DNA from: Candidatus Villigracilis affinis
GTDB lineage: Bacteria > Chloroflexota > Anaerolineae > Anaerolineales > Villigracilaceae
Direction: 5' to 3'
Assembly: GCA_016718275.1 (NCBI GenBank)
Contig: JADKEA010000019.1
Span: forward strand, 372,001-436,000
DNA: 64,000 bases
Each line of letters opens with the position of its first letter. The stretch's first letter is position 1. The translations under genes and the position numbers were made by a program. Below the pieces are notes generated by a model. The model ran no database searches and was not told the origin of the DNA. It was given only the letters and a program-made list of their open reading frames with translations. Shown here piece by piece: positions 24,163 through 31,663 of this stretch.

Positions 24163-24231
24163 CTCCCCCAAATGGCGGAGAAAAACACTCTCCAGCCGAT
24201 GGATGTGACTGGAGAGTGTTAATTGTATGAT
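24163..24231 (+). promoter_or_regulatory. 69-bp promoter-like element, copy 8
   Basis: CTCCCCCA (24163-24170), 28 bases, ATGGATG, 20 bases, TATGAT (24226-24231). The stem AACACTCTCCAG pairs with CTGGAGAGTGTT; the loop-proximal pairs are imperfect. It is followed 38 bases later by the 52-residue membrane protein, with a leader similar to that of copy 3. Confidence 0.78.
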
Positions 24232-24269
24232 GAATTGTAGACCAAATCAGCTAAATAAGGAGAAATCTC

Positions 24270-24428
24270 ATGCTTACCTGGATCATTGTAATTCTGCTCA
24301 TACTATGGTTGCTCGGATATTTTGGCCCGAATTTGTATTCCGGTATTCCACGCACGGGGAATGTTTTACACATTCTGCTGGTTATTGTGGTCATCCTCAT
24401 CATTTTGAGGGTACTGGGAATCGGATAA
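24270..24428 (+). CDS. 52-residue two-helix membrane protein (lmo0937-like)
   Basis: ATG 24270 after AATAAGGAGAAATCTC, stop at 24428. Two helices, MLTWIIVILLILWLLGYFG and LHILLVIVVILIILRVLGIG, with the turn 'PRTGN'. It is closely related to the protein at 6164 (same length, 'WLLG.FG.N' and 'LLVI.VIL.IL...GI'). Promoter element, leader and gene are all similar between the two loci, so this is a duplicated unit. Confidence 0.85.
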   Translation: MLTWIIVILLILWLLGYFGPNLYSGIPRTGNVLHILLVIVVILIILRVLGIG

Positions 24429-24519
24429 GGCTGTATTCGTTGAAGTGAAGAGGGGCGGCCGACAGGCTGCCTCTCTTTCTGAACGAAAAACTAAGAAAAA
24501 CTCATGGAGGAGAACTGTT

Positions 24520-24957
24520 ATGAGAAAGTGTAATGAAGTAATGACGAAAAATCCTGTCTGTTGCCTGCCAAGTGATCTGGTGACGGAAGCGGCGGAATTG
24601 ATGAAGAGCAAGCATGTCGGTTCCATCCCAGTCATTGAAAATGAACAGACGAAAAGGCTCGTTGGCATCGTAACAGATCGCGATCTAACCTTACGGATCG
24701 TTGCTGAAGGGCTTGATGCCAAATCCACCAAGGTAGAGACTGTGATGACACGCAAGGTGGTAACCTGCCTTGCCGAAGATGACCTGCAAAAGGCACTGGA
24801 TGCAATGTCTGAGAACCAACTGCGCCGTATTCCGATCGTAGATGATGACCATAAGATTCTGGGGATTATTGCCCAGGCCGATGTGGCAACACGGTTTAAT
24901 CATCCTAAAAAAACTGGTGCGATGGTGAAGGAAATTTCGCAAGCCGATGGGGTGTGA
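24520..24957 (+). CDS. Tandem CBS domain protein
   Basis: A protein of 145 residues: CBS 1 (VMTKNPVCCLPSDLVTEAAELMKSKHVGSIPVIENEQTKRLVGIVTDRDLTLRIV) and CBS 2 (VMTRKVVTCLAEDDLQKALDAMSENQLRRIPIVDDDHKILGIIAQADVATRF). The paired domains usually bind adenosine nucleotides such as AMP, ATP or NAD and act as energy sensors. No catalytic domain is attached. The start is ATG 24520 after TGGAGGAGAACTGTT; the open frame from 24445 precedes that site. Confidence 0.92.
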   Translation: MRKCNEVMTKNPVCCLPSDLVTEAAELMKSKHVGSIPVIENEQTKRLVGIVTDRDLTLRIVAEGLDAKSTKVETVMTRKVVTCLAEDDLQKALDAMSENQLRRIPIVDDDHKILGIIAQADVATRFNHPKKTGAMVKEISQADGV

Positions 24958-25002
24958 AAAGTTGTTTACGATAAATACGGTTGATGATAAAAGAGGTATG
25001 AA

Positions 25003-25311
25003 ATGTCGAACAAAAGAATGAGCAAGACCCAGTTCGTGACCACCCTCGCTGAGAAGAGCGGCCTAAATAAGAAACAAGCCTCGTCGGCGCTCGAGACGAT
25101 TAACTCGATGATCGCCCAGGAACTTGGCAAGCAAGGACCGGGCGAGGTCCTTATCCCCGGCTTGCTTAAACTGAACGTCGTTGAGAAACCTGCCACGCGC
25201 AAGCATGAAGGTGTCAATCCTTTTACCAAAGAGCCGATGATCTATAAGGCAAAGGCGGCCCATAAGGTGATAAAGGTGCGGCTTCTCAAAGCACTGAAAG
25301 ATGCCGTATAA
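25003..25311 (+). CDS. HU/IHF family DNA-binding protein
   Basis: A protein of 102 residues: 'MSKTQFVTTLAEKSGLNKKQASSALETINSMIAQELGKQGPGEVLIPGLLKLNVVEKPATRKHEGVNPFTKEPMIYKAKAAHKVIKVRLLKALKDAV'. The two N-terminal helices and the arm with 'R..G.NP.T.E...' match HU proteins. The usual GF motif in 'V.L.GFG.F' reads 'IPGLLKL', and the arm tip 'NPFTKEPM' is slightly diverged, so this is a nonstandard HU-like protein. The start is ATG 25003 with AAGAGGTATGAA. Confidence 0.88.
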   Translation: MSNKRMSKTQFVTTLAEKSGLNKKQASSALETINSMIAQELGKQGPGEVLIPGLLKLNVVEKPATRKHEGVNPFTKEPMIYKAKAAHKVIKVRLLKALKDAV

Positions 25312-25352
25312 GTTCCTGGCAGCCTTTTATTTTGCTGGATTGGAAAATTAGT

Positions 25353-26318
25353 ATGAATGCTATGCGCCGCGGTTCACATGTTGCCTCTGTTTTGGTGTTG
25401 ACATTATTGATGTTAATTTTGGCTGCATGTGCTGGAGTGACAACAACACCGGTAGCAGGGCAGGAAATGTTGCTGTCCACACCGTTAATAGAAAACATCC
25501 CCTGCGTGGCATGCGCTGAAGCCACCCTGATAGCACAAACCCAGGTAAAGATTAATGAAAATAATCAAGCGGCAGCCAACGCCGAGGTTGTGCGTGCCAA
25601 CGCGCAGGCGACATTCAATGCGGCCAATGCAACATTAAATGCGGTTCAGACCCAGGAACAAAACAACGCCAATGTCATTGCGGCTCAAATAGCAGCTACT
25701 GCCGAAATTGTGCGTGCTCAGGCACTTGCCACCCTAAATTCGGCTGGGGCTACACAGAACGCTGCACTACAACAGGATGCAATTCGGCAAACCCAGGCAC
25801 AATACGATCTGCAAGTAATACAGGTTGCAGGAACACAAAGTGCGAACGCTGTAATGACTCAGCAGGGGAAGAACGATCTGGCCGCAGGCACTCAAACTGC
25901 AATTGCCAATAACATCGCAACACAAACCCAGATTGCTGCCTCCACCGCGCAATGGTATGTGGAACAAACACGCCAGCGTGAAGAGCAAAGGCAGGGTCCC
26001 ATCGACTTTTTATGGATGTGGTGCCTTCCGACCTTTATCGTGCTTCTGGCAGGTTTTGCTCTTTGGGGCTTCTGGCGCTGGCTAAGGATTCAACAAGCCA
26101 ACCAGCGGATTCTGGAAAATCCCGTTGGCAAACTTCCGCCTCCGCCAACTGAATTCGTAAATCATCGTCACGCATTGCCGTATGTGGAAAGCGATATCAT
26201 CGAAAATGTTTCTCAACTTACGACACCGGACAATGAAGTGCACGAATGGCTTGATGATGTCAAGAACACATTGCTCGATGGCGAAGACAAGGATGAAGAT
26301 GATAACCGAGACAATTGA
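25353..26318 (+). CDS. Lipoprotein with Ala/Gln/Asn-rich coiled region and C-terminal membrane helix
   Basis: A protein of 321 residues. The signal peptide ends in a lipobox (LILAACAG). Residues 55-210 are an Ala/Gln/Asn/Thr-rich helical stretch with irregular repeats such as 'AEVVRANAQATFNAANATLNA' and 'AEIVRAQALATLNSAGATQNA'. A membrane helix near residue 225 (FLWMWCLPTFIVLLAGFALWGFW) is followed by a cytoplasmic tail of about 80 residues with Pro and acidic patches. It could span the envelope as a sensor. ATG 25353 is preferred to TTG 25332. The downstream gene at 26299 overlaps it. Confidence 0.7.
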   Translation: MNAMRRGSHVASVLVLTLLMLILAACAGVTTTPVAGQEMLLSTPLIENIPCVACAEATLIAQTQVKINENNQAAANAEVVRANAQATFNAANATLNAVQTQEQNNANVIAAQIAATAEIVRAQALATLNSAGATQNAALQQDAIRQTQAQYDLQVIQVAGTQSANAVMTQQGKNDLAAGTQTAIANNIATQTQIAASTAQWYVEQTRQREEQRQGPIDFLWMWCLPTFIVLLAGFALWGFWRWLRIQQANQRILENPVGKLPPPPTEFVNHRHALPYVESDIIENVSQLTTPDNEVHEWLDDVKNTLLDGEDKDEDDNRDN

Positions 26319-26985
26319 GCCTCAATATTTCGATCGAAAAATACGGCAGATCAGGACGCAGGTCTCAACAGTTTTAAATAAATGGGGTTTGTTGCCGCGG
26401 TTTAAACGCTGGCGGCTGGCGCAAGACCCCGATACTGGGATGATTGTTCTGTTTGGCATTCTCAATAATGGATATATTGCCAGGCATACGACAATCCCAT
26501 TTGGTAACTACTTCGATCCGCGCCTGTTGCACGATCTTGCAAATGAGCTGCAATTACAAGTGGTGTCTTGCAACAGTGATGGTCTTCGATACGCCTTTAT
26601 TCTGGATCGTGGACAGCTGGGCAAATTACCAACGCACATAGATTATCCCTTTATCGATAATGGCAAGCTTTCCGTTCGGGTTGTTTATGACCATGCGCCG
26701 GAACCTGTGCGTGTTTCACCTGAAGACGCCGCAGCGGTGGATGAACGTACATTTGTGCGGCAAGTTGCGAGCGCATTCCTAAAAGTTTTTGACGATATAA
26801 AGCTAAGGGATGAGGCCACCCTGCAGCTTTCCGCGCAAAACCCGCCTGATATTGTGATCATAGATGAAGACGAATTCAATAAGCGGGTTGCAGAGCACGA
26901 AGCCAACCGACAAAGGATCAAACGGATTGGCAAGTTACTGGACGAGACTGCCGGACTTCCTCAGCATCTCCGCCAGAAAAAATAA
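26299..26985 (+). CDS. Hypothetical soluble protein, coupled to the upstream lipoprotein
   Basis: A protein of about 228 residues overlapping the end of the lipoprotein gene by 20 bases, so translation is probably coupled; ATG 26293 is an alternative start. An N-terminal domain (residues 10-130) has alternating strands and includes 'RLAQDPDTGMIVLFGILNNGYIARHTTIPFG'. The C-terminal third is helical and charged (DEDEFNKRVAEHEANRQRIKRIGKLLDE). No signal peptide or membrane helix. Family not recognised. The overlap suggests it works at the cytoplasmic tail of the lipoprotein. Confidence 0.7.
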   Translation: MITETIEPQYFDRKIRQIRTQVSTVLNKWGLLPRFKRWRLAQDPDTGMIVLFGILNNGYIARHTTIPFGNYFDPRLLHDLANELQLQVVSCNSDGLRYAFILDRGQLGKLPTHIDYPFIDNGKLSVRVVYDHAPEPVRVSPEDAAAVDERTFVRQVASAFLKVFDDIKLRDEATLQLSAQNPPDIVIIDEDEFNKRVAEHEANRQRIKRIGKLLDETAGLPQHLRQKK

Positions 26986-27022
26986 ACCTGTATTTCAATG
27001 ATTTCAAACCAAGGAGAAACAA

Positions 27023-27223
27023 ATGGGACGCAAAGGTGTAAGTAAACGTAAGCCGAAACAAAGCAACACAATTTCCAAAGATAAGGCGGGCATTCCCTCC
27101 AATACACGCCTGGGTGAGATCTCGCCTGTACAGTCTCTGATAAAAAACAATGAGGCGGCTCATAATAGGGGAAATTTGGACACTACCAATGGGTCGAAGC
27201 ATAAAAATAAAAAGGGAAAATAA
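27023..27223 (+). CDS. Small Lys/Asn-rich basic protein
   Basis: A protein of 66 residues after ACCAAGGAGAAACAA. Strongly basic and low-complexity: MGRKGVSKRKPKQSN... ending NGSKHKNKKGK. Probably disordered; it could bind nucleic acid or acidic partners. No homologue recognised. It is one of several consecutive SD-led small genes in this island. Confidence 0.6.
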   Translation: MGRKGVSKRKPKQSNTISKDKAGIPSNTRLGEISPVQSLIKNNEAAHNRGNLDTTNGSKHKNKKGK

Positions 27224-27277
27224 CTGACCGAGCGCATTGGTTATGTTTATCGTTTCAAGCAATCTCAAGGAGAATAA

Positions 27278-27403
27278 ATGAAGTTGAATCTGCTCTTTAT
27301 AGCCATGGATATTCTCACTCTTCTAGCCTATCCCATTGTGTTTATTTACGCGAGAGTGCGTCTGATTTTAAAGCCGAAGTTGAGTACTGTTGTAGCCGAG
27401 TAA
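27278..27403 (+). CDS. 41-residue single-helix membrane protein
   Basis: ATG 27278 after CTCAAGGAGAATAA, stop at 27403. MKLNLLFIAMDILTLLAYPIVFIYARV forms one helix, then a basic tail (RLILKPKLSTVVAE). Strong ribosome binding site and clean hydrophobic profile; family unknown. Confidence 0.55.
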   Translation: MKLNLLFIAMDILTLLAYPIVFIYARVRLILKPKLSTVVAE

Positions 27404-27464
27404 TTGGCACATAGTCCGGTCCTGCGGGTATACAGAGCCAGTAGTATTTTAAAGAAAGGTAAGT

Positions 27465-28187
27465 ATGCGTATTGAAAAGCTCAGTTTTCCAGACCAGCAA
27501 GTGCTTTGCGTGTTCCCCCGCAAACACTCAGATTTGGAAGAAGTGGCATCTGAACTGTGTTTAGAGGCGAATTATCCTGTTATTGTTTTGATCGGTGGCG
27601 GGATTGACGAACAGCAGGCTGTCGTAACTAAGAAAGCCATCCAGACCATCTCCGTAGTCGCAGAAGATATGCATGCTTTAATCATCTGCGGTGGGACAGA
27701 TATGGGGGTGATGGCAGAGATCGGTCAGGTGCGCTGGAAAAACCGCTATGAATTTCCTTTGATCGGCATATCGCCTGAGGAGTTGGTTACCTGGCCCGGC
27801 GGCCCATCCAGTACAAAATTTTTATGGTGGGGTACGAAGCGCTGGCAGTTGGAGGAACATTATTCCCATTTTATTCTTGTGCCTGGCAGACATTTTGGCG
27901 AAGAATCGTCTTGGATCGTGGAGACTGCAACGATTCTATCGAAAGGCAGCCGATCTGTGACGATCCTTATTAATGGGGGGGATGTCTCCCGCACCGATAT
28001 TGAATTAAGCCTGGAACATGGCCGCCCTATTATCGCTTTGAGTGGTACCGGGCGCCTGGCAGATGAATTGGATTCACAACCTGATCGGAATAAATTAATT
28101 ACCATGGTCCCTGCAGATTCCGAGGAAAGGGTCATTGCTGAGATTAGAGCCGCATTACTTGACAACCGAGGAACAAAGCTCATTTAA
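27465..28187 (+). CDS. LSDAT_prok (SLOG/TRPM-like) nucleotide-binding protein
   Basis: A protein of 240 residues with a Rossmannoid SLOG fold of the LSDAT type. It shows the nucleotide loop 'VIVLIGGGIDEQQ', the SLOG signature 'ALIICGGTDMGVMAEIGQV' and 'LINGGDVSRTDIELSLEHGRPIIALSGTGRLADEL'. LSDAT domains are the prokaryotic relatives of the TRPM N-terminus and are thought to bind or process nucleotide-derived signals such as NAD metabolites. Its start is ATG 27465 (GAAAGGTAAGT). Methylglyoxal synthase begins 30 bases after its stop, so the two are probably co-transcribed. Confidence 0.85.
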   Translation: MRIEKLSFPDQQVLCVFPRKHSDLEEVASELCLEANYPVIVLIGGGIDEQQAVVTKKAIQTISVVAEDMHALIICGGTDMGVMAEIGQVRWKNRYEFPLIGISPEELVTWPGGPSSTKFLWWGTKRWQLEEHYSHFILVPGRHFGEESSWIVETATILSKGSRSVTILINGGDVSRTDIELSLEHGRPIIALSGTGRLADELDSQPDRNKLITMVPADSEERVIAEIRAALLDNRGTKLI

Positions 28188-28217
28188 TGAAGGATATTTC
28201 AATTGTAAGGAGCTCTC

Positions 28218-28691
28218 TTGGAACAAAACAGAATAACGATCGAACGTGATAAAAAAGTTGCTCTTGTGGCCCACGATAATAAGAAGAAGGATCTGGTCGA
28301 ATGGGCGAAATATAACAGAGACCTTCTGGCACATCACACGGTATATGCAACCGGTACAACCGGCGCGTTACTGGAGCAGGAACTTGGCTTTCCCATTCAT
28401 AAGCTCGAAAGTGGACCGCTTGGTGGTGATCAGCAAATTGGAGCCAAGATCGTCGATGGTGACATTGATTTTCTGATCTTCTTTTGGGACCCGCTTGAGT
28501 CTATGTCTCATGACCCAGATGTAAAAGCACTATTGAGGATGGCTGTTGTCTGGAATATCCCTATCGCTTGTAACCGGGCTACGGCAGATTTTATGGTTTC
28601 CTCACCTCTAATGGATGAAGAATACAACCGCCTTTTGCCTGAATATGATGCCTATAGGAATCGGGCGAAGATGGAAGCTGTCTCTGAGTAA
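28218..28691 (+). CDS. mgsA: Methylglyoxal synthase
   Basis: A protein of 157 residues that converts dihydroxyacetone phosphate to methylglyoxal and phosphate, a bypass of lower glycolysis under phosphate limitation or sugar-phosphate stress. Signatures: 'VALVAHDNKKKDLVEW', 'YATGTTG', 'SGPLGGDQQIGAKI', 'FFWDPLESMSHDPDVKALLRMAVVWNIPIACNRATADF'. The catalytic Asp residues in GGDQ and DPDV are intact. The start is TTG 28218 with AAGGAGCTCTC, giving the family's normal length. It is paired with the LSDAT gene. Confidence 0.96.
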   Translation: MEQNRITIERDKKVALVAHDNKKKDLVEWAKYNRDLLAHHTVYATGTTGALLEQELGFPIHKLESGPLGGDQQIGAKIVDGDIDFLIFFWDPLESMSHDPDVKALLRMAVVWNIPIACNRATADFMVSSPLMDEEYNRLLPEYDAYRNRAKMEAVSE

Positions 28692-28828
28692 TTAAGGATT
28701 CACTTTTGCATGGGAATTGCCGCTCCTTCGAATGACACAGACCTTGACCGTGCTGAGTTTGCTGATTTATTGAAAAGTTTGAACTTGATAATCTTGATAC
28801 AGTGATTTTGTCGATCATGTCACCGTTG

Positions 28829-28863
28829 CAAAAAACGCCCATCTTTTTATGAAAGATGGGCGT
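28829..28863 (-). terminator. Terminator of the minus-strand STAND regulator
   Basis: ACGCCCATCTTT (28835-28846), loop TTATG, AAAGATGGGCGT (28852-28863): a 12-bp perfect stem. On the minus strand it is followed by a run of T, matching the direction of the gene ending at 28889. Confidence 0.85.
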
Positions 28864-28888
28864 AATTCATATGGAGGGAAATGGGAGA

Positions 28889-31456
28889 CTACTTCATTAT
28901 CTCTTGCGCCAAGACTTCTGCACTTTTATCGCCTGCAAGCTTCTCAGCGTTTTCAAGTTCTTGCGACTTAAGCATTGACGTAATTTCATTGCGCAAACAC
29001 TCACTGCGTGCGCGCAGGTTTGACGTAATAGAAGAATGCGAAAGGATGGACAATGCCGCAGCAAGTTTTGTTTCTACGGGAAGGGTAGGCTGTGTTTCAA
29101 CATAAGAGAGAAACGCATTCAAAAGAATAGGCGTCCATTTGGATGATTGAGCATTGGCATAGGCTTCAAGGAACACGCGCTTTGCTTCATTTTCATGTCG
29201 AAGCGCTGCGTACGCCTGCCCCATGTGGATCATTGTCTGCGTGCCGTTCAGCTGGTCACCGATCTCTTTCGAAAGTGCAATACTGTGTTGGAAGTATTCA
29301 AGCGCCTCTTCATTTTGACCTTGAGCCAGCGCGACCATCCCAAGCATATCCAACCCGAAGGCATATGCCCAGCGGTCCATGTTGGCTTCTGCGATCTGAT
29401 TGCTCTCCAGCAAAATGGAACGGGTGGCTGTGAGGTCTTGCAGGGCGAGGGCGGTCATGCCCATGTACAACATACAGAAAACCAGTCCACGCGGGTCACC
29501 CACGGGACGCCAGATCTTGAGACTCTCATTTAATTTTTGATACGCTTCATTCAAATTTCCCTGTTGATAGGCAACGATCCCCAGCACGCTTTTGGGAATG
29601 GCGACGTGCCATGGCGTGAGCATTTGTCCATAACGGAGGCTTTCGATGGTCAGCCTGCCTGCTTCTGAAACTTCGCCTGTCATCAGGGAAAGATAACCCC
29701 AATTCCCGTGGATGTAGTACATCACTTCAGGGTCATCATATTCACGGGCGATCTCCAAGCTTTCAGCGAGAAGGGGGATGGCACACTCAAAATTCCCTGT
29801 GCGGAATTCGAACCAGCCAACTGAATCCACCAGAAGGGCAAAGGCAGATTTTTCAGCAGCGCTTTTCAAAGTGGCTGGTGCGCCTTTTGCACGGAGACTA
29901 TCCACAGCGGGCTTGAACGCGGAAAGGGCTTCATCATAGTATCCATGGACTTCAAAATACCAGTTTAGGCAGGGAGTCATTTTGCGCAACAGGTCGAGGC
30001 GTTGATGTTGAACTGCCCAATCCCAACTGCAATGCCAGTTACACATCTCCATGCGGATCTGATGCGAGGTCTGTGGTTGGAGCGCGCTTTTGAAGGGAAC
30101 TTCCAATGAAGAGATCCAGTTGGCATAATGCTCAGCATATTTTTCAGAGGCTAGTTCTTCTTCCGAGGGATGTGATTGGAGTCGGGTAAACGCATATTGG
30201 CGGACCAACTCATGCAGATCGTATCGGTCTGGATTTTTGCTGTGGCGAAGAAGGGACTTATCTACCAATGAAGATAATAAAGAGAGCGAAGTTCCTGTTG
30301 CGGCATTGGCAGCTTCGCGGGTAAATCCACCTTGAAACACGGACAACTTCATTAACAGAGAGCGTTCATCATCAGTGAGCAACTTCCATGAATGATCGAA
30401 AACGGTTTTGATCGAGCGATGGCGTAGGGGAACATCGAGTTTGCGGGTCTCAAGAAAGTCGAGGCTTTTTTCAAGTTCCTGCATGATCTCGCGGCAGGAG
30501 AGAATTCGCACCCACGAGGCGGCGAGTTCGATGGCGAGCGGAAGTCCGCCGACTAGTTTGCAGATGCTGACGAGTGCCGCCGTGTCCTCTGCCTCCAACG
30601 AAAAACTTTGCGATGCCTGACGGGCGCGTTGGATGAAGAGTTGGATCGCGCTGTTGTTTTCAAGGACTTGAGAATCGGTCTCTTCAGGGATGGGAAGTCC
30701 CTGCACTTCAAAGAGCCATTCCCATTGTAGGCGCAATTGCTCGCGTGATGTGACGATCATTTTGACATGCTGCGTTTGTTGAAGAATTTCGCCAAGCAAA
30801 CTTCCGCCTGAAAGCAGATGTTCCATATTATCGAAAACGAGGAGTATTTGCTTTTTGCCAAGGAAGTTGGCGAGCTGCACAATGGGATCGGCAGGACCAG
30901 AGAAACCCAGCCCGAGCAGATCAGCAATGGCGGATAGCATCGAATCAGGCGTGCCGATGCCAGCGAGCGAGATGAAGTACACGCCGTCTGCAAAATGGGT
31001 TTCGAGTTGACGCGCCACTTCGATGGAGAGACGCGTCTTGCCAATACCGCCAGGTCCCGTGAGTGTGAGCAGGCGGCAGGCGGGTTCAAGGAGTTGTTTG
31101 GTGATGACGTTAAGTTCGTGCTCGCGCCCGACGAGCGGGGTGGGAGAGATAGGCAAGTTGCCAGGATTCTGATTGGGAGCAGAATCAGGCTCAAGCGCGG
31201 AAAGAAGCGGAATCGTCCCCAGATTGGCGATGCTCTTTTCCTGTCTGGCAGTTTTCAAAAAGTTGGGACGTTGTTCGGGGGGTATTTCCAATTTTTCGGC
31301 GAGCAGTTCCGCCATCTGACGTGAGGGGCGGCGTTCGTCGGATTCTATTTTGAAAATAAGGGAAGGGGAACAACCGATCTGCTGGGCTAGTTGCTGCTGG
31401 GTAAGGTCCAGCGCTTTTCGCCTGCGTTTTATCCATGTACCAAATGAATAATCCAT
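28889..31456 (-). CDS. XRE-type HTH STAND ATPase regulator with TPR repeats
   Basis: A protein of 855 residues. An N-terminal Cro/CI-type helix-turn-helix covers residues 5-60 (GTWIKRRRKALDLTQQQLAQQIGCSPSLIFKIESDERRPSRQMAELLAEKL). A NB-ARC/STAND ATPase spans about 105-430, with Walker A GPGGIGKTRLS and Walker B ILLVFDNMEH, followed by a winged-helix segment. Helical TPR-type repeats run from 470 to the end. It is probably a signal-gated transcription regulator activated by ligand-induced oligomerisation. The ribosome binding site is GAGGATAGATC. Its upstream region holds an imperfect palindrome shared with the divergent protease gene. Confidence 0.92.
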   Translation of the reverse strand: MDYSFGTWIKRRRKALDLTQQQLAQQIGCSPSLIFKIESDERRPSRQMAELLAEKLEIPPEQRPNFLKTARQEKSIANLGTIPLLSALEPDSAPNQNPGNLPISPTPLVGREHELNVITKQLLEPACRLLTLTGPGGIGKTRLSIEVARQLETHFADGVYFISLAGIGTPDSMLSAIADLLGLGFSGPADPIVQLANFLGKKQILLVFDNMEHLLSGGSLLGEILQQTQHVKMIVTSREQLRLQWEWLFEVQGLPIPEETDSQVLENNSAIQLFIQRARQASQSFSLEAEDTAALVSICKLVGGLPLAIELAASWVRILSCREIMQELEKSLDFLETRKLDVPLRHRSIKTVFDHSWKLLTDDERSLLMKLSVFQGGFTREAANAATGTSLSLLSSLVDKSLLRHSKNPDRYDLHELVRQYAFTRLQSHPSEEELASEKYAEHYANWISSLEVPFKSALQPQTSHQIRMEMCNWHCSWDWAVQHQRLDLLRKMTPCLNWYFEVHGYYDEALSAFKPAVDSLRAKGAPATLKSAAEKSAFALLVDSVGWFEFRTGNFECAIPLLAESLEIAREYDDPEVMYYIHGNWGYLSLMTGEVSEAGRLTIESLRYGQMLTPWHVAIPKSVLGIVAYQQGNLNEAYQKLNESLKIWRPVGDPRGLVFCMLYMGMTALALQDLTATRSILLESNQIAEANMDRWAYAFGLDMLGMVALAQGQNEEALEYFQHSIALSKEIGDQLNGTQTMIHMGQAYAALRHENEAKRVFLEAYANAQSSKWTPILLNAFLSYVETQPTLPVETKLAAALSILSHSSITSNLRARSECLRNEITSMLKSQELENAEKLAGDKSAEVLAQEIMK

Positions 31457-31500
31457 GATCTATCCTCGCTGCTCATACCAATAAAAGCGGGTCAATTTTT

Positions 31501-31526
31501 ATATTGTACTATTTTTTGTACGATAT
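31501..31526. promoter_or_regulatory. Candidate operator between the STAND regulator and the CPBP protease
   Basis: ATATTGTAC (31501-31509) and GTACGATAT (31518-31526) form an inverted repeat with 8 of 9 positions matching, in the divergent intergenic region. An XRE-type autoregulatory site is plausible; no binding evidence. Confidence 0.4.
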
Positions 31527-31663
31527 TTTGTGATTTATTTTGACACCCAACAAGGCTTGTTTTTCTGTATAAAGTGAGCATGGAAAGGAGCCAAATGAGA
31601 TTAACAAATATCAATTGTTCAGGATCAAAATTAACCATATAAATTTTTAAAGGAGAAAATATC

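Noticed and set aside
957..24231. The 69-bp elements as ordinary terminators of the upstream genes
   Set aside because: No T run follows the stems, spacing to a -10-like box is fixed, and degenerate copies keep the boxes but lose the stem.
28711..28806. 31-codon ORF after mgsA
   Set aside because: No ribosome binding site and no recognisable pattern; it lies in the convergent intergenic region.
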